Positions 34,597 to 42,951 of a DNA stretch of 64,000 nucleotides are shown here, piece by piece. Under the pieces are notes generated by a model that was given only the letters and a program-made list of their open reading frames with translations, searched no databases and had not been told where the DNA came from. The stretch's first letter is position 1, and every line of letters starts with the position of its first letter. The stretch covers positions 124,001-188,000 of the forward strand of contig JAXLYP010000007.1 of the NCBI GenBank assembly GCA_046351395.1. The letters are read 5' to 3'. Position numbers and translations under genes: made by a program. This stretch comes from CAYYKK01 sp046351395. GTDB lineage: Bacteria; Myxococcota_A; Polyangia; Polyangiales; Polyangiaceae.

Positions 34597-35877
34597 ATGC
34601 CGCCACCAGAGGAGACGCGCGCGGTCTCGGCGCCGGCGCCCGACTCCGCCCGCGTCGCGCTCGCCGTCCTCGCCGCGGCCCTCGGCTACTTCGTCGACAT
34701 CTACGACCTCGTCCTGTTCTCCGTGCTGCGCGTGCCGAGCCTCGCGGCGCTCGGCGTGCCTCCTGGAGACGCGAACACGGCGGCGGGCGCGAGCATCCTC
34801 CAGCTGCAGCTCGCCGGGCTCGTGCTCGGCGGCGTCGTGCTCGGCGTGATCGCGGACAAGCGCGGGCGGCGCGCCGTGGTGTTCGGCTCGATCCTCCTCT
34901 ACTCGCTCGCGAACGTCGCGAACGCGTTCGTCTGGTCCGTCGATGCGTACAAGGTGATCCGCTTCGTCGCCGGCTTCGGTCTCGCGGGCGAGCTCGGCGC
35001 TGGGATCACGCTCGTGAGCGAGCTGCTCCCTCGACGGAGGCGCGGGCTCGGCACGACGATCGTCGCGTCGCTCGGGCTCACGGGGGCGCTCGTGGCGGGC
35101 TCGCTCTCGAGTTTCCTCCTGAAGAGCGTGGGGCCCGACGGGTTTCGCTGGGCGTACGGGATCGGCGGCGCGATGGGGGTCGCGCTCCTCGTGCTCCGGT
35201 TCGGAGCGCTCGAGAGCGGGCTCTTCGAGCGGGCGCGCGCGGGCGCGAGCGCGGCCCGCTTCGGGGATCTTCGGCTCCTGTTCGCGAGCTTCGAGCGCGT
35301 CGGCCGCATGCTCCGCGTGATCGCGATCGGCGTACCCATCTGGTTCGCGGGCGGCGTCCTCTTCGTGTTCGCGCCGGAGATCGGCAAGGCGATCGGGCTC
35401 GCGGAGCCGCCGACGGGCGCGAACACGATCTTTTGGTCGTACCTCGGGGTCGTGATCGGGGACGTGGTGAGCGGCCTCGTGAGCCAGCTGCTCCGCAGCC
35501 GGCGCGCGGTCGTCGCGATCTTCCTCGCGCTCCTCGCCGCCACGTTCGTCGGCCTGCTCCTGCTCGGAGGGAGCTCGTCGACCGCGTTCTACGCGTGGAT
35601 GACCGCGATCGGATTCGCCACCGGCTACTGGGTGCTCTTCGTGACGCTCGCGAGCGAGCAGTTCGGGACCAACCTCCGGGCGACCGTGACGACGAGCGCG
35701 CCGAACTTCGTGCGTGGCGCCGCCATCCCGATCTCGATGCTGTGGACCGCGCTGAAGGGGCACGGGCTCGTCGCCGTGACGCTGGGGATCGGCCTGTCGA
35801 CGGTCGCGCTCTCCGCGGTGTCCCTCGCGTTCACGCGTGAGACGTTCGACGCCGACCTCGATCGCCTCGAGACCTGA
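34597..35877 (+). CDS. Major facilitator superfamily transporter
   Basis: 426 residues from the ATG at 34597; a GTG at 34582 would add five. Twelve hydrophobic segments are visible. The loop between segments 2 and 3 has G-V-I-A-D-K-R-G-R-R, the MFS motif A, and the fourth/fifth segments carry G-E-L-G-A-G-I-T-L-V-S-E-L-L-P, a pattern of the sugar/organic-acid porter group. D-I-Y-D in the first helix may carry a proton-coupling Asp. It should move a small metabolite across the inner membrane by proton symport. Substrate unknown. A hairpin without a T run (35878-35900) follows the stop. Confidence 0.85.
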   Translation: MPPPEETRAVSAPAPDSARVALAVLAAALGYFVDIYDLVLFSVLRVPSLAALGVPPGDANTAAGASILQLQLAGLVLGGVVLGVIADKRGRRAVVFGSILLYSLANVANAFVWSVDAYKVIRFVAGFGLAGELGAGITLVSELLPRRRRGLGTTIVASLGLTGALVAGSLSSFLLKSVGPDGFRWAYGIGGAMGVALLVLRFGALESGLFERARAGASAARFGDLRLLFASFERVGRMLRVIAIGVPIWFAGGVLFVFAPEIGKAIGLAEPPTGANTIFWSYLGVVIGDVVSGLVSQLLRSRRAVVAIFLALLAATFVGLLLLGGSSSTAFYAWMTAIGFATGYWVLFVTLASEQFGTNLRATVTTSAPNFVRGAAIPISMLWTALKGHGLVAVTLGIGLSTVALSAVSLAFTRETFDADLDRLET

Positions 35878-35922
35878 GCCCGGCACGGAAGGTCCCGGGC
35901 GTGGGCCGCGTTCTCCGGGGCC

Positions 35923-37023
35923 ATGAACCTCCGAAGCGCATCGGCCGCCGTCCTGCTCGCGGCGTGCAGCGCGCCGGCGCCCGTCACCCCACCGTCGGCG
36001 TCGGCGTCGGCGTCGGGCTCGGCCGCGGTCGTGGTGGCGTCGGGCTCCGCACCGTCCGTCGCGCCATCGGCGCGCGCGGTCGACCCCGCGAAGGCGGAGC
36101 AGGACGAGCGGGAGGCGTCCGCCTGCCTCGCGGATCCGCGATGCGCGCTCGACGAGGCGCGGCGGTTGTACGCCGAGGCGCTCGATCGGGGCAGCGTGGC
36201 GTCCTGCGAGCTCTTCTACCGGGGCGTCGTCGTCGAGAAGGACTGGCTCCGCGCGCGCGCGTGCTTCGAGCGTCGCTTCTCGCTGGGCGCGGGCTGCGAG
36301 GGCGACTCGCCGTCCCTCGATCGGATGACGCTCGCGACCATGCTGCTCGACGGCCAAGGGGGGCCAAAGGCGCCGCCCCGCGTCGGCGCGCTGCTCCGCG
36401 GCTGTTATGAGGACGTGTCGCGCGAAGAGCTCGAGCGGACGGTGGCCGCGCTGCCAACGGATCACGCGCCGGTCGACTTCTGTCACGACGTGGGCGGGAC
36501 GACGCTCACGATGAACGACTGCGCGCTGGAAGATTTGAATCAGGCCCGAATCGAGCGCTCGCTCGCGCGGAAGGTGTTGGGTGCGCGCCTCGACGCGAGC
36601 GTGCTCGTCGCGGAGGAGGCGCTCGCCGCGATGCTCGAGCCGTACGTGGCTGCGGAGGTCGAGTCCGCGGTGTTCCCGGTCTCGACGGGGACCCTCGCGC
36701 CGCTCGTTCGCATGGGCGCGGAGGCCTCGGACCGGTCGGACTACGCCGCGTACCTGCGCGCGCTCGCGGAGGGCGGGTCGCTCCTCGCCGCGAAGCCGGA
36801 CGTCGAAGCGCTCGAGCGCGCGGCGCTCGCCGAGACCCTGGAGCGGGCGACCGACCCCACGTGGCAGCGCCTCATCGAGGCGTCCGAGGCCGCGTTCCAA
36901 CGATTCCTGAAGGCTGCGGCCTCCTTCGAGACGCAGATCTTCGGCGCCGCCGCGGCGGACGACGCGCGCGCACGGCTCCTGCCTTGGCGCGTCGCGCGCC
37001 TCCGCGCCCTCTCCCCCGAGTGA
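35923..37023 (+). CDS. Lipoprotein with LprI-like (DUF1311-like) region
   Basis: 366 residues. Signal ends at L-L-A-A-C-S; a Ser/Ala/Val/Pro linker follows (to about 58). Residues 60-165 are helical with paired Cys (A-C-L-A-D-P-R-C, A-R-A-C-F), reminiscent of Sel1-like repeats. The C-terminal half starts with D-F-C-H-D-V-G-G-T-T-L-T-M-N-D-C-A-L-E-D-L-N-Q-A, which matches the start of the LprI/DUF1311 lysozyme-inhibitor fold, and continues with long helices. Anchored in the envelope; inhibition of lysozyme-like enzymes is only a guess from the fold. Confidence 0.6.
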   Translation: MNLRSASAAVLLAACSAPAPVTPPSASASASGSAAVVVASGSAPSVAPSARAVDPAKAEQDEREASACLADPRCALDEARRLYAEALDRGSVASCELFYRGVVVEKDWLRARACFERRFSLGAGCEGDSPSLDRMTLATMLLDGQGGPKAPPRVGALLRGCYEDVSREELERTVAALPTDHAPVDFCHDVGGTTLTMNDCALEDLNQARIERSLARKVLGARLDASVLVAEEALAAMLEPYVAAEVESAVFPVSTGTLAPLVRMGAEASDRSDYAAYLRALAEGGSLLAAKPDVEALERAALAETLERATDPTWQRLIEASEAAFQRFLKAAASFETQIFGAAAADDARARLLPWRVARLRALSPE

Positions 37024-37035
37024 GCGCGGGCCACG

Positions 37036-38010
37036 TCAACGAGCCTGATCCCAGCCCGGCGGTGGCTCGCGCTTCGAGAGGCCGGCGCTGAGCGCGTCCG
37101 CGAGGTCGAAGAGCTGGTGCGCGCTCTCGTCGTACGCCGCGACCTCGCGCTCCCCATCTCGGTCGGCGCGTGCCTCCGCCTCGGCGACCGTTCGATCGAT
37201 GTGCGCGCGCAGCATGCGGCGAATGGACTCGAACGGAGGTGCCGGGACCGCGCGCGCGAAGCCCGCGGCGATCGCGTCCGCGTTCGCGTACCACGCCTCG
37301 AGCACCGACTCGGACGGGGCACCACGTCCGTTCCTTGCCGCCCGGAGGACCGCCCCCTCGATCCGCGTGTGCTCACGGAGCAGTGCGACGAACGCGGTGC
37401 TGCCCGAGGGGCCGAGCGCGTCGGCCAGGGCCGCGAAGTCGCCGAGCGCTCGTTCGACCACGAAGGCGCTGGGTTCGTCGAGGTCGGCGCCGCACCACCG
37501 CGACGCGATCAGGTGCCGTTGCCAGAGACGCCGGAGATCCACGTGGAGCGCCTCGGCGCGGGCATCGAGCGCATCCTCCGAGGAGACGAGGTCGGGGCGA
37601 AGCGTCTCGAGGGCCTCCGTCATCGCGTCGGCGGTCTCGTTCATCCTGTCGTCGAGGGCGAAGGGGTCGCGCGCGGCGTCGTGCTCGGGGACGGCGAGCA
37701 GATCGTCCGCCGCCCGGTCCCCCACGAACGGACGCATCGCGCGGCGGAGCTCGACCTCGTTTCGGTCGAGGCGCTCGCGCGCCGCCTCCCCCGCGACCTC
37801 GTCGAAGAGCGCCTCACGCAGCCACACGCCGCGCTCGGTCCACAAGCGTCGCATCTCGTCGCGGAGCTCCAGGTGGCTCGTGATCGGCGCGCTCGATCCA
37901 CCTGCGAGGGACGCCATCGCTGTGTCACCGCGCGCGGCGTCGTCGCAACTCGCGGTGAGCACGAGCGCGAGCGCGAGCGCGCATCCGCCCCATAGCCGCA
38001 TCCGTTCCAT
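37036..38010 (-). CDS. Hypothetical helical lipoprotein
   Basis: 324 residues. Signal ends at V-L-T-A-S-C-D-D. The remainder is almost entirely helical and rich in Ala, Glu, Arg and Asp, with two long amphipathic stretches (L-E-L-R-D-E-M-R-R-L-W-T-E-R-G and I-R-R-M-L-R-A-H-I-D-R-T-V-A-E-A-E-A-R). No enzyme motif or family recognised. Convergent with the LprI-like gene, separated by 12 bases, with no clear terminator between. Confidence 0.6.
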   Translation of the reverse strand: MERMRLWGGCALALALVLTASCDDAARGDTAMASLAGGSSAPITSHLELRDEMRRLWTERGVWLREALFDEVAGEAARERLDRNEVELRRAMRPFVGDRAADDLLAVPEHDAARDPFALDDRMNETADAMTEALETLRPDLVSSEDALDARAEALHVDLRRLWQRHLIASRWCGADLDEPSAFVVERALGDFAALADALGPSGSTAFVALLREHTRIEGAVLRAARNGRGAPSESVLEAWYANADAIAAGFARAVPAPPFESIRRMLRAHIDRTVAEAEARADRDGEREVAAYDESAHQLFDLADALSAGLSKREPPPGWDQAR

Positions 38011-38145
38011 GCTCTACCGTGCTGCACGCGGGATGCCGCGCGCGTGAGCCGCTTCCAGCGAGATGGCTCGACGATTCGCCTCGGGAGTCGCGGTGAAGTT
38101 CGCGACACCGGCTCGGCGCGCGGCGCCCGCGCGTGCACCGATGCC

Positions 38146-38748
38146 TCAGTGGTCGGTGGCCTGCGTGACCTCGGGCCCCACGGCCTTCGCCGGTCGACTC
38201 GGCAAGAGCTCTGCGAGGAGATCCAGGATGTGGCCGTCGAGCTGATGCGCGACGGTCCGCACGTTCCCCTGGGCGTCGACGACGATGATGGTCGGCAGCC
38301 GATCCGACCCGACGCCATCGGCGAGCTCGAACTCGTGATCGATGTAGATGGGGTAGGGGATGTTGCTCCCGTCGATGTAGCCCGCGACCGTGGAGCGGTC
38401 CTCGCCCTGATCGATCCCGAGGACGACGAGCCCGGCGTCGTCTGCGGAGCTCCGCGCGAGCTCGACGGTGCGCGCCGTCACCTCGTGGCAGGCGCCGCAC
38501 CAGGTCGCCCACAGATCGAGCACGGCGACTTTTCCTTTCACGAGGTCGCGCAGGGAGGCGACCTTCCCGTCGAGTCCCTCGACGGCGATGTCCGGGAGCG
38601 CATCGCGGAAGGGCGCGCGTGTCCCGCTCGCCGGCGCATGGGACCCGTTCCCGGGCGTGGCCGCGGTGCCTCGCGGCGTCGAGCTCGAGCACCCGCTCGC
38701 GCACGCGAGCGCGACGAGCGACAGGACGGTGGCGGCGCGGCGGAGCAT
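38146..38748 (-). CDS. TlpA/thioredoxin-like lipoprotein
   Basis: 200 residues. The ATG at 38748 overlaps the upstream stop (TGATG). Signal ends at L-A-C-A-S-G-C. The thioredoxin fold shows L-P-D-I-A-V-E-G-L-D-G-K, A-V-L-D-L-W-A-T-W-C-G-A-C-H-E with a C-G-A-C active site, I-P-Y-P-I-Y-I-D and the cis-Pro loop R-L-P-T-I-I-V-V-D. TlpA-type proteins reduce disulfides or thioethers in the envelope, often serving cytochrome or copper-protein maturation. Last gene of the DUF4266-DUF3570-thioredoxin operon. Confidence 0.85.
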   Translation of the reverse strand: MLRRAATVLSLVALACASGCSSSTPRGTAATPGNGSHAPASGTRAPFRDALPDIAVEGLDGKVASLRDLVKGKVAVLDLWATWCGACHEVTARTVELARSSADDAGLVVLGIDQGEDRSTVAGYIDGSNIPYPIYIDHEFELADGVGSDRLPTIIVVDAQGNVRTVAHQLDGHILDLLAELLPSRPAKAVGPEVTQATDH

Positions 38749-40043
38749 CAAAACCTCTTCTCGTAGCCGAAGTTGACGTAGTCCTCGGTCAAGCTGTTCG
38801 AGCGAGCGTAGTGCAGGTAGCCCAGGCTGAAGCTGTCGGTCGCGCGGAACGAGCGCGGCGCGCGGTCGCGCTGGAGCACCAGGCGGACACCGGCCTCGCG
38901 CGCGTTGAGCGTCTGCAGATCACTGTCGCTCGTGCGCCGGTCGTTCTCCGCGGGGCGCGGATCGTGGAACTCCGCGGCCCAGAAGTCGGGCGCGATCTGG
39001 GTGTGGAGTCGCCCGTGCAGACGCACGTAGAACCACGGCCCGAGCCACTGGTAGAGCTCGAGCTCGCCCGTGTGCGCGAGCGAGAGGTTCTCGTCGAGGT
39101 AGAAGCGGTAGCTCGCCTTGACCGTCGAGCGCGACTCCGGGATGAACTGCGAGAGCCGCGCGCTCCAGGCGAACCGCGATCGAGCGGGAGGAAAGAGCTC
39201 CTGTGCGCGGCGGACGCGGCTCCCTTGCTCCTCGGTGCTGTAGATGAGGACGCTGTTGTACGTCTGCGACAGGATCCCCCACTGGTCCGTCGCGCCGAAC
39301 GACGCGTCGAGTACGGTCGTCGGCGAGAGGAGCTGGGTGATGGCGAAGTTGCCCGAGAGGGTCGTCCGCGCGACGTAGCTGTGATCGACGCCCTTCGGAG
39401 ACACCGGGTCGAACCCGTCCGCGACGACGAGCGCGGAGACGCGCAGGACGGTGTTGTCCTCCGCGAGGTGGAACGTGAACGCCGGGCCGGCGTCGAACGA
39501 ACGAAACGGCTCCTCGACGTGGAACCCATAGCGGAACGCGAAGTCGCTCTTCTCGTTCGGTGAGTACGTGCTCGTCACGTCCACCGCGAACGCCTCGTTC
39601 GTCGCGGACGCCGTCGCGACGACGTCGAGCGCGTCGGGAGAGGCCGCGGTCACGACGTCGACGGGGAGGAAGAACTCGTGCGTGAAGTGCTTCGACTGGC
39701 GCACGGTGAGCATCGCCATCGGCTCGACGATGAACGCCTCCTCGCTCCCGGGCGAATCGACCGGCGCTTGCGTGTTGAAGTCCTCGCCCGACTGGGACTG
39801 CAGGCCGTGGCCCTGCTGATAGAAGAACCCGAGCAGGAACCGCGCGCCGATCCAGCCCCAGCCGTCCTGGGCGTCCTCGCGCTCCTCGAAGCGCTTCAGC
39901 AAATCCGTCTCGGCCGGGGCGGTGGCGGGAGTCACCCGCGGGGCGAGCGGTGCGTCGTCGGCGCGAGCGACCCCAGCGTGCGCGGCGAGCGCGGAGAGGA
40001 GCGCCGCGATCGCGGGGACCGCCGCGCGGCTCAGTTCCCGCAT
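38748..40043 (-). CDS. DUF3570-family outer-membrane protein
   Basis: 431 residues from the ATG at 40043, which lies inside the end of the DUF4266 gene (13-base overlap). Signal ends near G-V-A-R-A-D-D. The mature part is a barrel of about sixteen strands, e.g. F-A-F-R-Y-G-F-H-V, V-K-A-S-Y-R-F-Y-L-D, W-F-Y-V-R-L-H-G-R-L, and ends with Phe (G-Y-E-K-R-F), the outer-membrane insertion signal. The order DUF4266-DUF3570-thioredoxin-like is a known recurring neighbourhood in which an ApbE flavinyltransferase is often also present; none is seen here. A role in extracellular electron transfer or metal redox is inferred. Confidence 0.8.
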   Translation of the reverse strand: MRELSRAAVPAIAALLSALAAHAGVARADDAPLAPRVTPATAPAETDLLKRFEEREDAQDGWGWIGARFLLGFFYQQGHGLQSQSGEDFNTQAPVDSPGSEEAFIVEPMAMLTVRQSKHFTHEFFLPVDVVTAASPDALDVVATASATNEAFAVDVTSTYSPNEKSDFAFRYGFHVEEPFRSFDAGPAFTFHLAEDNTVLRVSALVVADGFDPVSPKGVDHSYVARTTLSGNFAITQLLSPTTVLDASFGATDQWGILSQTYNSVLIYSTEEQGSRVRRAQELFPPARSRFAWSARLSQFIPESRSTVKASYRFYLDENLSLAHTGELELYQWLGPWFYVRLHGRLHTQIAPDFWAAEFHDPRPAENDRRTSDSDLQTLNAREAGVRLVLQRDRAPRSFRATDSFSLGYLHYARSNSLTEDYVNFGYEKRF

Positions 40044-40282
40044 CCGCACCCGCCGCCCGCGGGTTGTCCGTTGCCGCCGCTCGCCGCCTCGCGGGACGTG
40101 TGGAGCTTGTCGCGCGCCCGCGCCTCGAGCGGATCGCTCTGCATCGTGGGGTCGGCGAGGTACTGCCGCCGGTTCTGGGGCACCACGACGCAGCCACCGA
40201 GCAGGGGCGCGAGGAGCGCCGAGAGGGCGACGACCGTGTGGGGGAGACAGCGACGAAGCGAAGCGAATCGAAGCGAATGCAT
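40031..40282 (-). CDS. DUF4266-family small lipoprotein
   Basis: 83 residues. The signal ends at L-L-G-G-C-V-V and is followed by V-P-Q-N-R-R-Q-Y-L-A-D-P-T-M, the hallmark of DUF4266 proteins. The C-terminus is Gly/Cys-rich (G-G-G-C-G-C-G-N), also typical of the family, and may bind a metal or attach to partners. First gene of the operon with the DUF3570 barrel and the thioredoxin-like lipoprotein. Likely an outer-membrane lipoprotein accessory to the barrel. Confidence 0.8.
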   Translation of the reverse strand: MHSLRFASLRRCLPHTVVALSALLAPLLGGCVVVPQNRRQYLADPTMQSDPLEARARDKLHTSREAASGGNGQPAGGGCGCGN

Positions 40283-40366
40283 GAGCGCGAGGCTCCTTCT
40301 GCTGGCGCCGAGTACCACGTCCCCGGCGCGTGGCCAACGAGCTCCGCGTCGTGGCAGACTGACGAC

Positions 40367-41299
40367 ATGGCTCGCGCGGTCCACCTCCCCATCCGTCGTC
40401 GAGACGCGATCGTCGCGCTCGGTGTCGCTGCGGCGCACGCGCTGCCGATCCACGCCGACCCCGTCGAGCGCATCGACACGGTCGACGTTACGTCGGACTT
40501 CTTCGACGTGAAGGATCTCTTCGTGGAGGGCGATCCGAAGCTCGCGACGCGCTTCTCGCTCATCATGCCGAAGGCGCTGCCGAAGGACGTGAAGGTCCCC
40601 CTCGTCGTCGCGCTGCACGGCCTCGGCGAGAGCGGCGACGAGTCCCTCGGCGTCCGCGCGTGGCCGGAGCTCTACGGGCTGAAGACGTCCTACGAGCGCT
40701 TGAAGAAGCCGCCGGTGGTCCGCGAGAGCAAGCGGAAGGACTTCACGGACGAGCGGCTCGAGGAGGTGAACCAGCTCCTCTCGACGCGCGGGTTTCGAGG
40801 CGTGGCGATCGCGTGCCCGTGGACGAGGCACATCGCCGACTTCCCGGATCCGAAGGCCGCGTACGACGCCTACACCGCGTGGCTCATGGATGTCGTCATC
40901 CCGCGGGCGCGCATCGAGGGGCCCGTGTCGGCCGACCCGCTCGCGACGTCCATCGTCGGCTGCTCGATGGGGGGACCAGTCGCGCTCGAGGTGTTCCAGC
41001 GCCACCCCGAGGCGTTCGGCTCCGTGGGCCTCGTGCAGGGCGCCGTGAGCGCGTTCTACGCCGACAAGAACGCTCAGATGATCGCGGACGCTGCGGCGTC
41101 GTACGGGCGCCGGGACGTGCTGCTCCTCTCGAGTCAGGGCGATCCGTTCCGGGACGGGCACGAGGCGTTCGCGAAGGCGCTCGACAAGCGAGGGGTCCCG
41201 AACTCGCTGCGCGTCCCACCCGGCCCGCACGACCAGCCGTTCCTGCGCGAGACGGGGTCGATCGAGTTGCTCCTGTATCAGGACGGTCGCTGGCCCTGA
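40367..41299 (+). CDS. Alpha/beta hydrolase (esterase-like)
   Basis: 310 residues from the ATG at 40367. The N-terminus has R-R-R before a hydrophobic stretch ending A-L-P-I-H-A-D, a possible Tat-type signal. The hydrolase core shows L-V-V-A-L-H-G-L-G-E-S-G (oxyanion loop), G-C-S-M-G-G (nucleophile elbow G-x-S-x-G with Ser), a probable acid in S-S-Q-G-D-P-F and His in G-P-H-D-Q. The arrangement resembles feruloyl-esterase or esterase-D-like carboxylesterases. Exported esterase of unknown substrate. Divergent from the DUF4266 operon by about 84 bases. Confidence 0.8.
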   Translation: MARAVHLPIRRRDAIVALGVAAAHALPIHADPVERIDTVDVTSDFFDVKDLFVEGDPKLATRFSLIMPKALPKDVKVPLVVALHGLGESGDESLGVRAWPELYGLKTSYERLKKPPVVRESKRKDFTDERLEEVNQLLSTRGFRGVAIACPWTRHIADFPDPKAAYDAYTAWLMDVVIPRARIEGPVSADPLATSIVGCSMGGPVALEVFQRHPEAFGSVGLVQGAVSAFYADKNAQMIADAAASYGRRDVLLLSSQGDPFRDGHEAFAKALDKRGVPNSLRVPPGPHDQPFLRETGSIELLLYQDGRWP

Positions 41300-41348
41300 T
41301 CGCCGAACGGCCGCGACGCGGCTCCTCGGGCTCGCGCCGATCGTGGCG

Positions 41349-41795
41349 CTAGCGCGGGCGCCGCTTCGTGAATTCGACGTACTTGGGCCGCTGCTCGGGG
41401 GTGAGGACTTCGAGGATCTGAGCGTCGGTCTGCTCCCGCAGGGCATCGACCTCGGGGCGGCACGCCTTCATCGCGGCCTCGCGCGCGGGCTCGCCCCCCT
41501 TCATGATCGCGCTGATGTCGCCGATCTGCTTCTCCGTGAGATCCATCTCGCGCTTCATCGCCTCGATGCGCCAGCGCGTGCGGGCTTCGCCCGGGGGGCC
41601 CGTCATCGCGCGGCGAAACTCGGAGAGCGTGAGGGCGCGGCCGACGAAGCCGCCAGCGACCCCGCCGAACGCGAACACGCCGACCAGGATGGCGACGACC
41701 TTCATGCTCGAAGGACCCGTCCGCTGGGGCCCGAGCGCGACGGACGACGGCGTGGGCGTCGACTCGAGCGCGCGCGGGGGATCGCTTCCCGCCAC
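41349..41795 (-). CDS. Spy/CpxP-like periplasmic protein with membrane anchor
   Basis: 148 residues with GTG at 41795, two bases after the upstream stop. An N-terminal tail precedes one hydrophobic segment (V-V-A-I-L-V-G-V-F-A-F-G-G-V-A-G-G-F-V-G), then a helical domain with two LTxxQ-type motifs: M-D-L-T-E-K-Q-I-G-D-I and V-L-T-P-E-Q-R-P-K-Y. This is the heavy-metal-sensor/Spy-CpxP pattern seen in periplasmic chaperones and CnrX/ZraP relatives. It sits last in the Spy-sigma-anti-sigma module, where it may sense envelope stress or metal and act on the anti-sigma protein. Confidence 0.75.
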   Translation of the reverse strand: MAGSDPPRALESTPTPSSVALGPQRTGPSSMKVVAILVGVFAFGGVAGGFVGRALTLSEFRRAMTGPPGEARTRWRIEAMKREMDLTEKQIGDISAIMKGGEPAREAAMKACRPEVDALREQTDAQILEVLTPEQRPKYVEFTKRRPR

Positions 41796-41797
41796 GT

Positions 41798-42310
41798 TCA
41801 GTCCCCCGCTTCCACGGCGTCGACGCTGGTGAGCACGTCCGCGTCGAGGTTGCGCTCCGAGTACGACGCGTAGAACATCGCCGCAGCGGCGACGGCAGCG
41901 GCGGCGAACAGCGCCTTGAGGCCGTTCCGCGAGAGGCCCTCGCCGAGCCCGCGGCGTTCGCTCTGCCGGCGGACGCGATCCATGACGCGCTCGTTGAAGC
42001 CAGCCGTCGTGTCGACGTGCTCGGTGCGACGCGCGATGCGATCGAGCGGCTCCTCCGCGTCGACCTCGGCGGCCGCGACGCGCACGGCGCCCATGACCCG
42101 GTCGGTGAACCCGGCCCGGGGCTCGAGCGCCTCCGTGCGCGCCGCGAAGGCAGCGCCCTGGCTCTCGATCGGGACGCCCGCTTCGGACGCGTCTCGCTCC
42201 TCGGTCTCGGCCCGCGCGATCGCCGCCATCACGCGCGACGAGAAGTCGCCGCGAGGCGCGAGGTCCGAGGTCGCTTCAGACAATCGTTCGAGGTCTTCGT
42301 CGAGGTCCAT
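41798..42310 (-). CDS. Putative anti-sigma factor with three repeated helical motifs
   Basis: 170 residues, ATG one base after the sigma-gene stop. The cytoplasmic part carries three copies of a short helical motif, G-[DF]-F-x2-R-V-M, at 22-28, 66-72 and 103-109, each preceded by T-[ES]-x4. A membrane segment (about 131-147, A-L-F-A-A-A-A-V-A-A-A-A-M-F-Y) and a short periplasmic tail follow. Anti-sigma factors usually carry one such sigma-binding element, so a threefold repeat is unusual. Location directly after an ECF sigma gene makes the anti-sigma role likely, but the family is not otherwise recognised. Confidence 0.65.
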   Translation of the reverse strand: MDLDEDLERLSEATSDLAPRGDFSSRVMAAIARAETEERDASEAGVPIESQGAAFAARTEALEPRAGFTDRVMGAVRVAAAEVDAEEPLDRIARRTEHVDTTAGFNERVMDRVRRQSERRGLGEGLSRNGLKALFAAAAVAAAAMFYASYSERNLDADVLTSVDAVEAGD

Positions 42311-42311
42311 C

Positions 42312-42878
42312 TCAGTCTTCCTTCGCGGTGGCGCGCGCGCGCCCGTCCTTGCTTCCGCGCGCCGCTCTCAGTGTCTTCCTTGCGCGCACGAGCCGCTGCT
42401 CCACCGCGCCCTCCGAACAGTTCAGCGCTTCCGCTGCCGCCTTCGTCGTCAACCCTTCGACCGCGACCAGGACGATCGCGGCCCGCTCGTCCGCGGAGAG
42501 CTCGGCGAGCATCCCCTCGAGCTCGCTCAGCGCCACGCGGGCCTCCGCGCGGACGTGGTCGTCCGTCTCCACGTCGTTCGAGGCCTCGACGACCGGCCCG
42601 CGCGTGCGGCGCCGACGGAGCGCGTCGACGGACGCGTTCGTGACGATCCTGTACAGCCACGTCTCGAGCTTGGAACGACCATCGTAGGCTCCACCGACGA
42701 GCGCCTTGTACGCGCTCACGTAGGCGTCTTGGAGGACGTCCTCCGCGTCGCCCAGATCTCCGACGAGGCGCGCGGCGAGCCGGAAGAGGGGCGCGCGCGT
42801 GAGGTCGACGACTTGCCGGAATGCCTCTGCGTCTCCCTTCGCCACGCGCGCCGCGACCAACCTGAGATCGACCGTCAC
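42312..42878 (-). CDS. ECF-type RNA polymerase sigma factor
   Basis: 188 residues with a GTG start. Region 2 is clear: A-R-L-V-G-D-L-G-D-A-E-D-V-L-Q-D-A-Y-V-S-A-Y and L-E-T-W-L-Y-R-I-V-T-N-A-S-V-D-A-L-R-R. Region 4 has L-S-A-D-E-R-A-A-I-V-L-V-A-V-E-G and A-A-E-A-L-N-C-S-E-G-A-V-E-Q-R-L. It resembles RpoE/SigW-type ECF factors for envelope stress. It is coupled to the putative anti-sigma gene and flanked by two Spy/CpxP-like genes, which points to a periplasmic protein-folding or metal stress regulon. Confidence 0.9.
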   Translation of the reverse strand: MTVDLRLVAARVAKGDAEAFRQVVDLTRAPLFRLAARLVGDLGDAEDVLQDAYVSAYKALVGGAYDGRSKLETWLYRIVTNASVDALRRRRTRGPVVEASNDVETDDHVRAEARVALSELEGMLAELSADERAAIVLVAVEGLTTKAAAEALNCSEGAVEQRLVRARKTLRAARGSKDGRARATAKED

Positions 42879-42895
42879 CTCGATGTTCTCTCACG

Positions 42896-42916
42896 CGCTC
42901 GCGACGGCCGCGAGCG
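42896..42916. promoter_or_regulatory. Stem-loop between Spy-like gene and sigma gene
   Basis: CGCTCGCG-ACGGC-CGCGAGCG forms a perfect 8-base-pair stem with a 5-base loop in the gap between the upstream Spy-like gene and the ECF sigma gene. It has no T run, so it may attenuate or protect the transcript rather than end it. Confidence 0.4.
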
Positions 42917-42951
42917 TGAACTCCATGGGCGCGCGGGATCGCGCGCCGACC

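Noticed and set aside
35878..35900. GCCCGG-N11-CCGGGC hairpin after the MFS gene as a terminator
   Set aside because: Stem is only six pairs with a long loop and no T run; too weak to list.
33727..36900. 1057-codon extension of the formylglycine-enzyme-like frame
   Set aside because: The extension lies antisense to the MFS and LprI-like genes and is charged low-complexity sequence; the lipoprotein signal at the ATG at 34572 is the real start.
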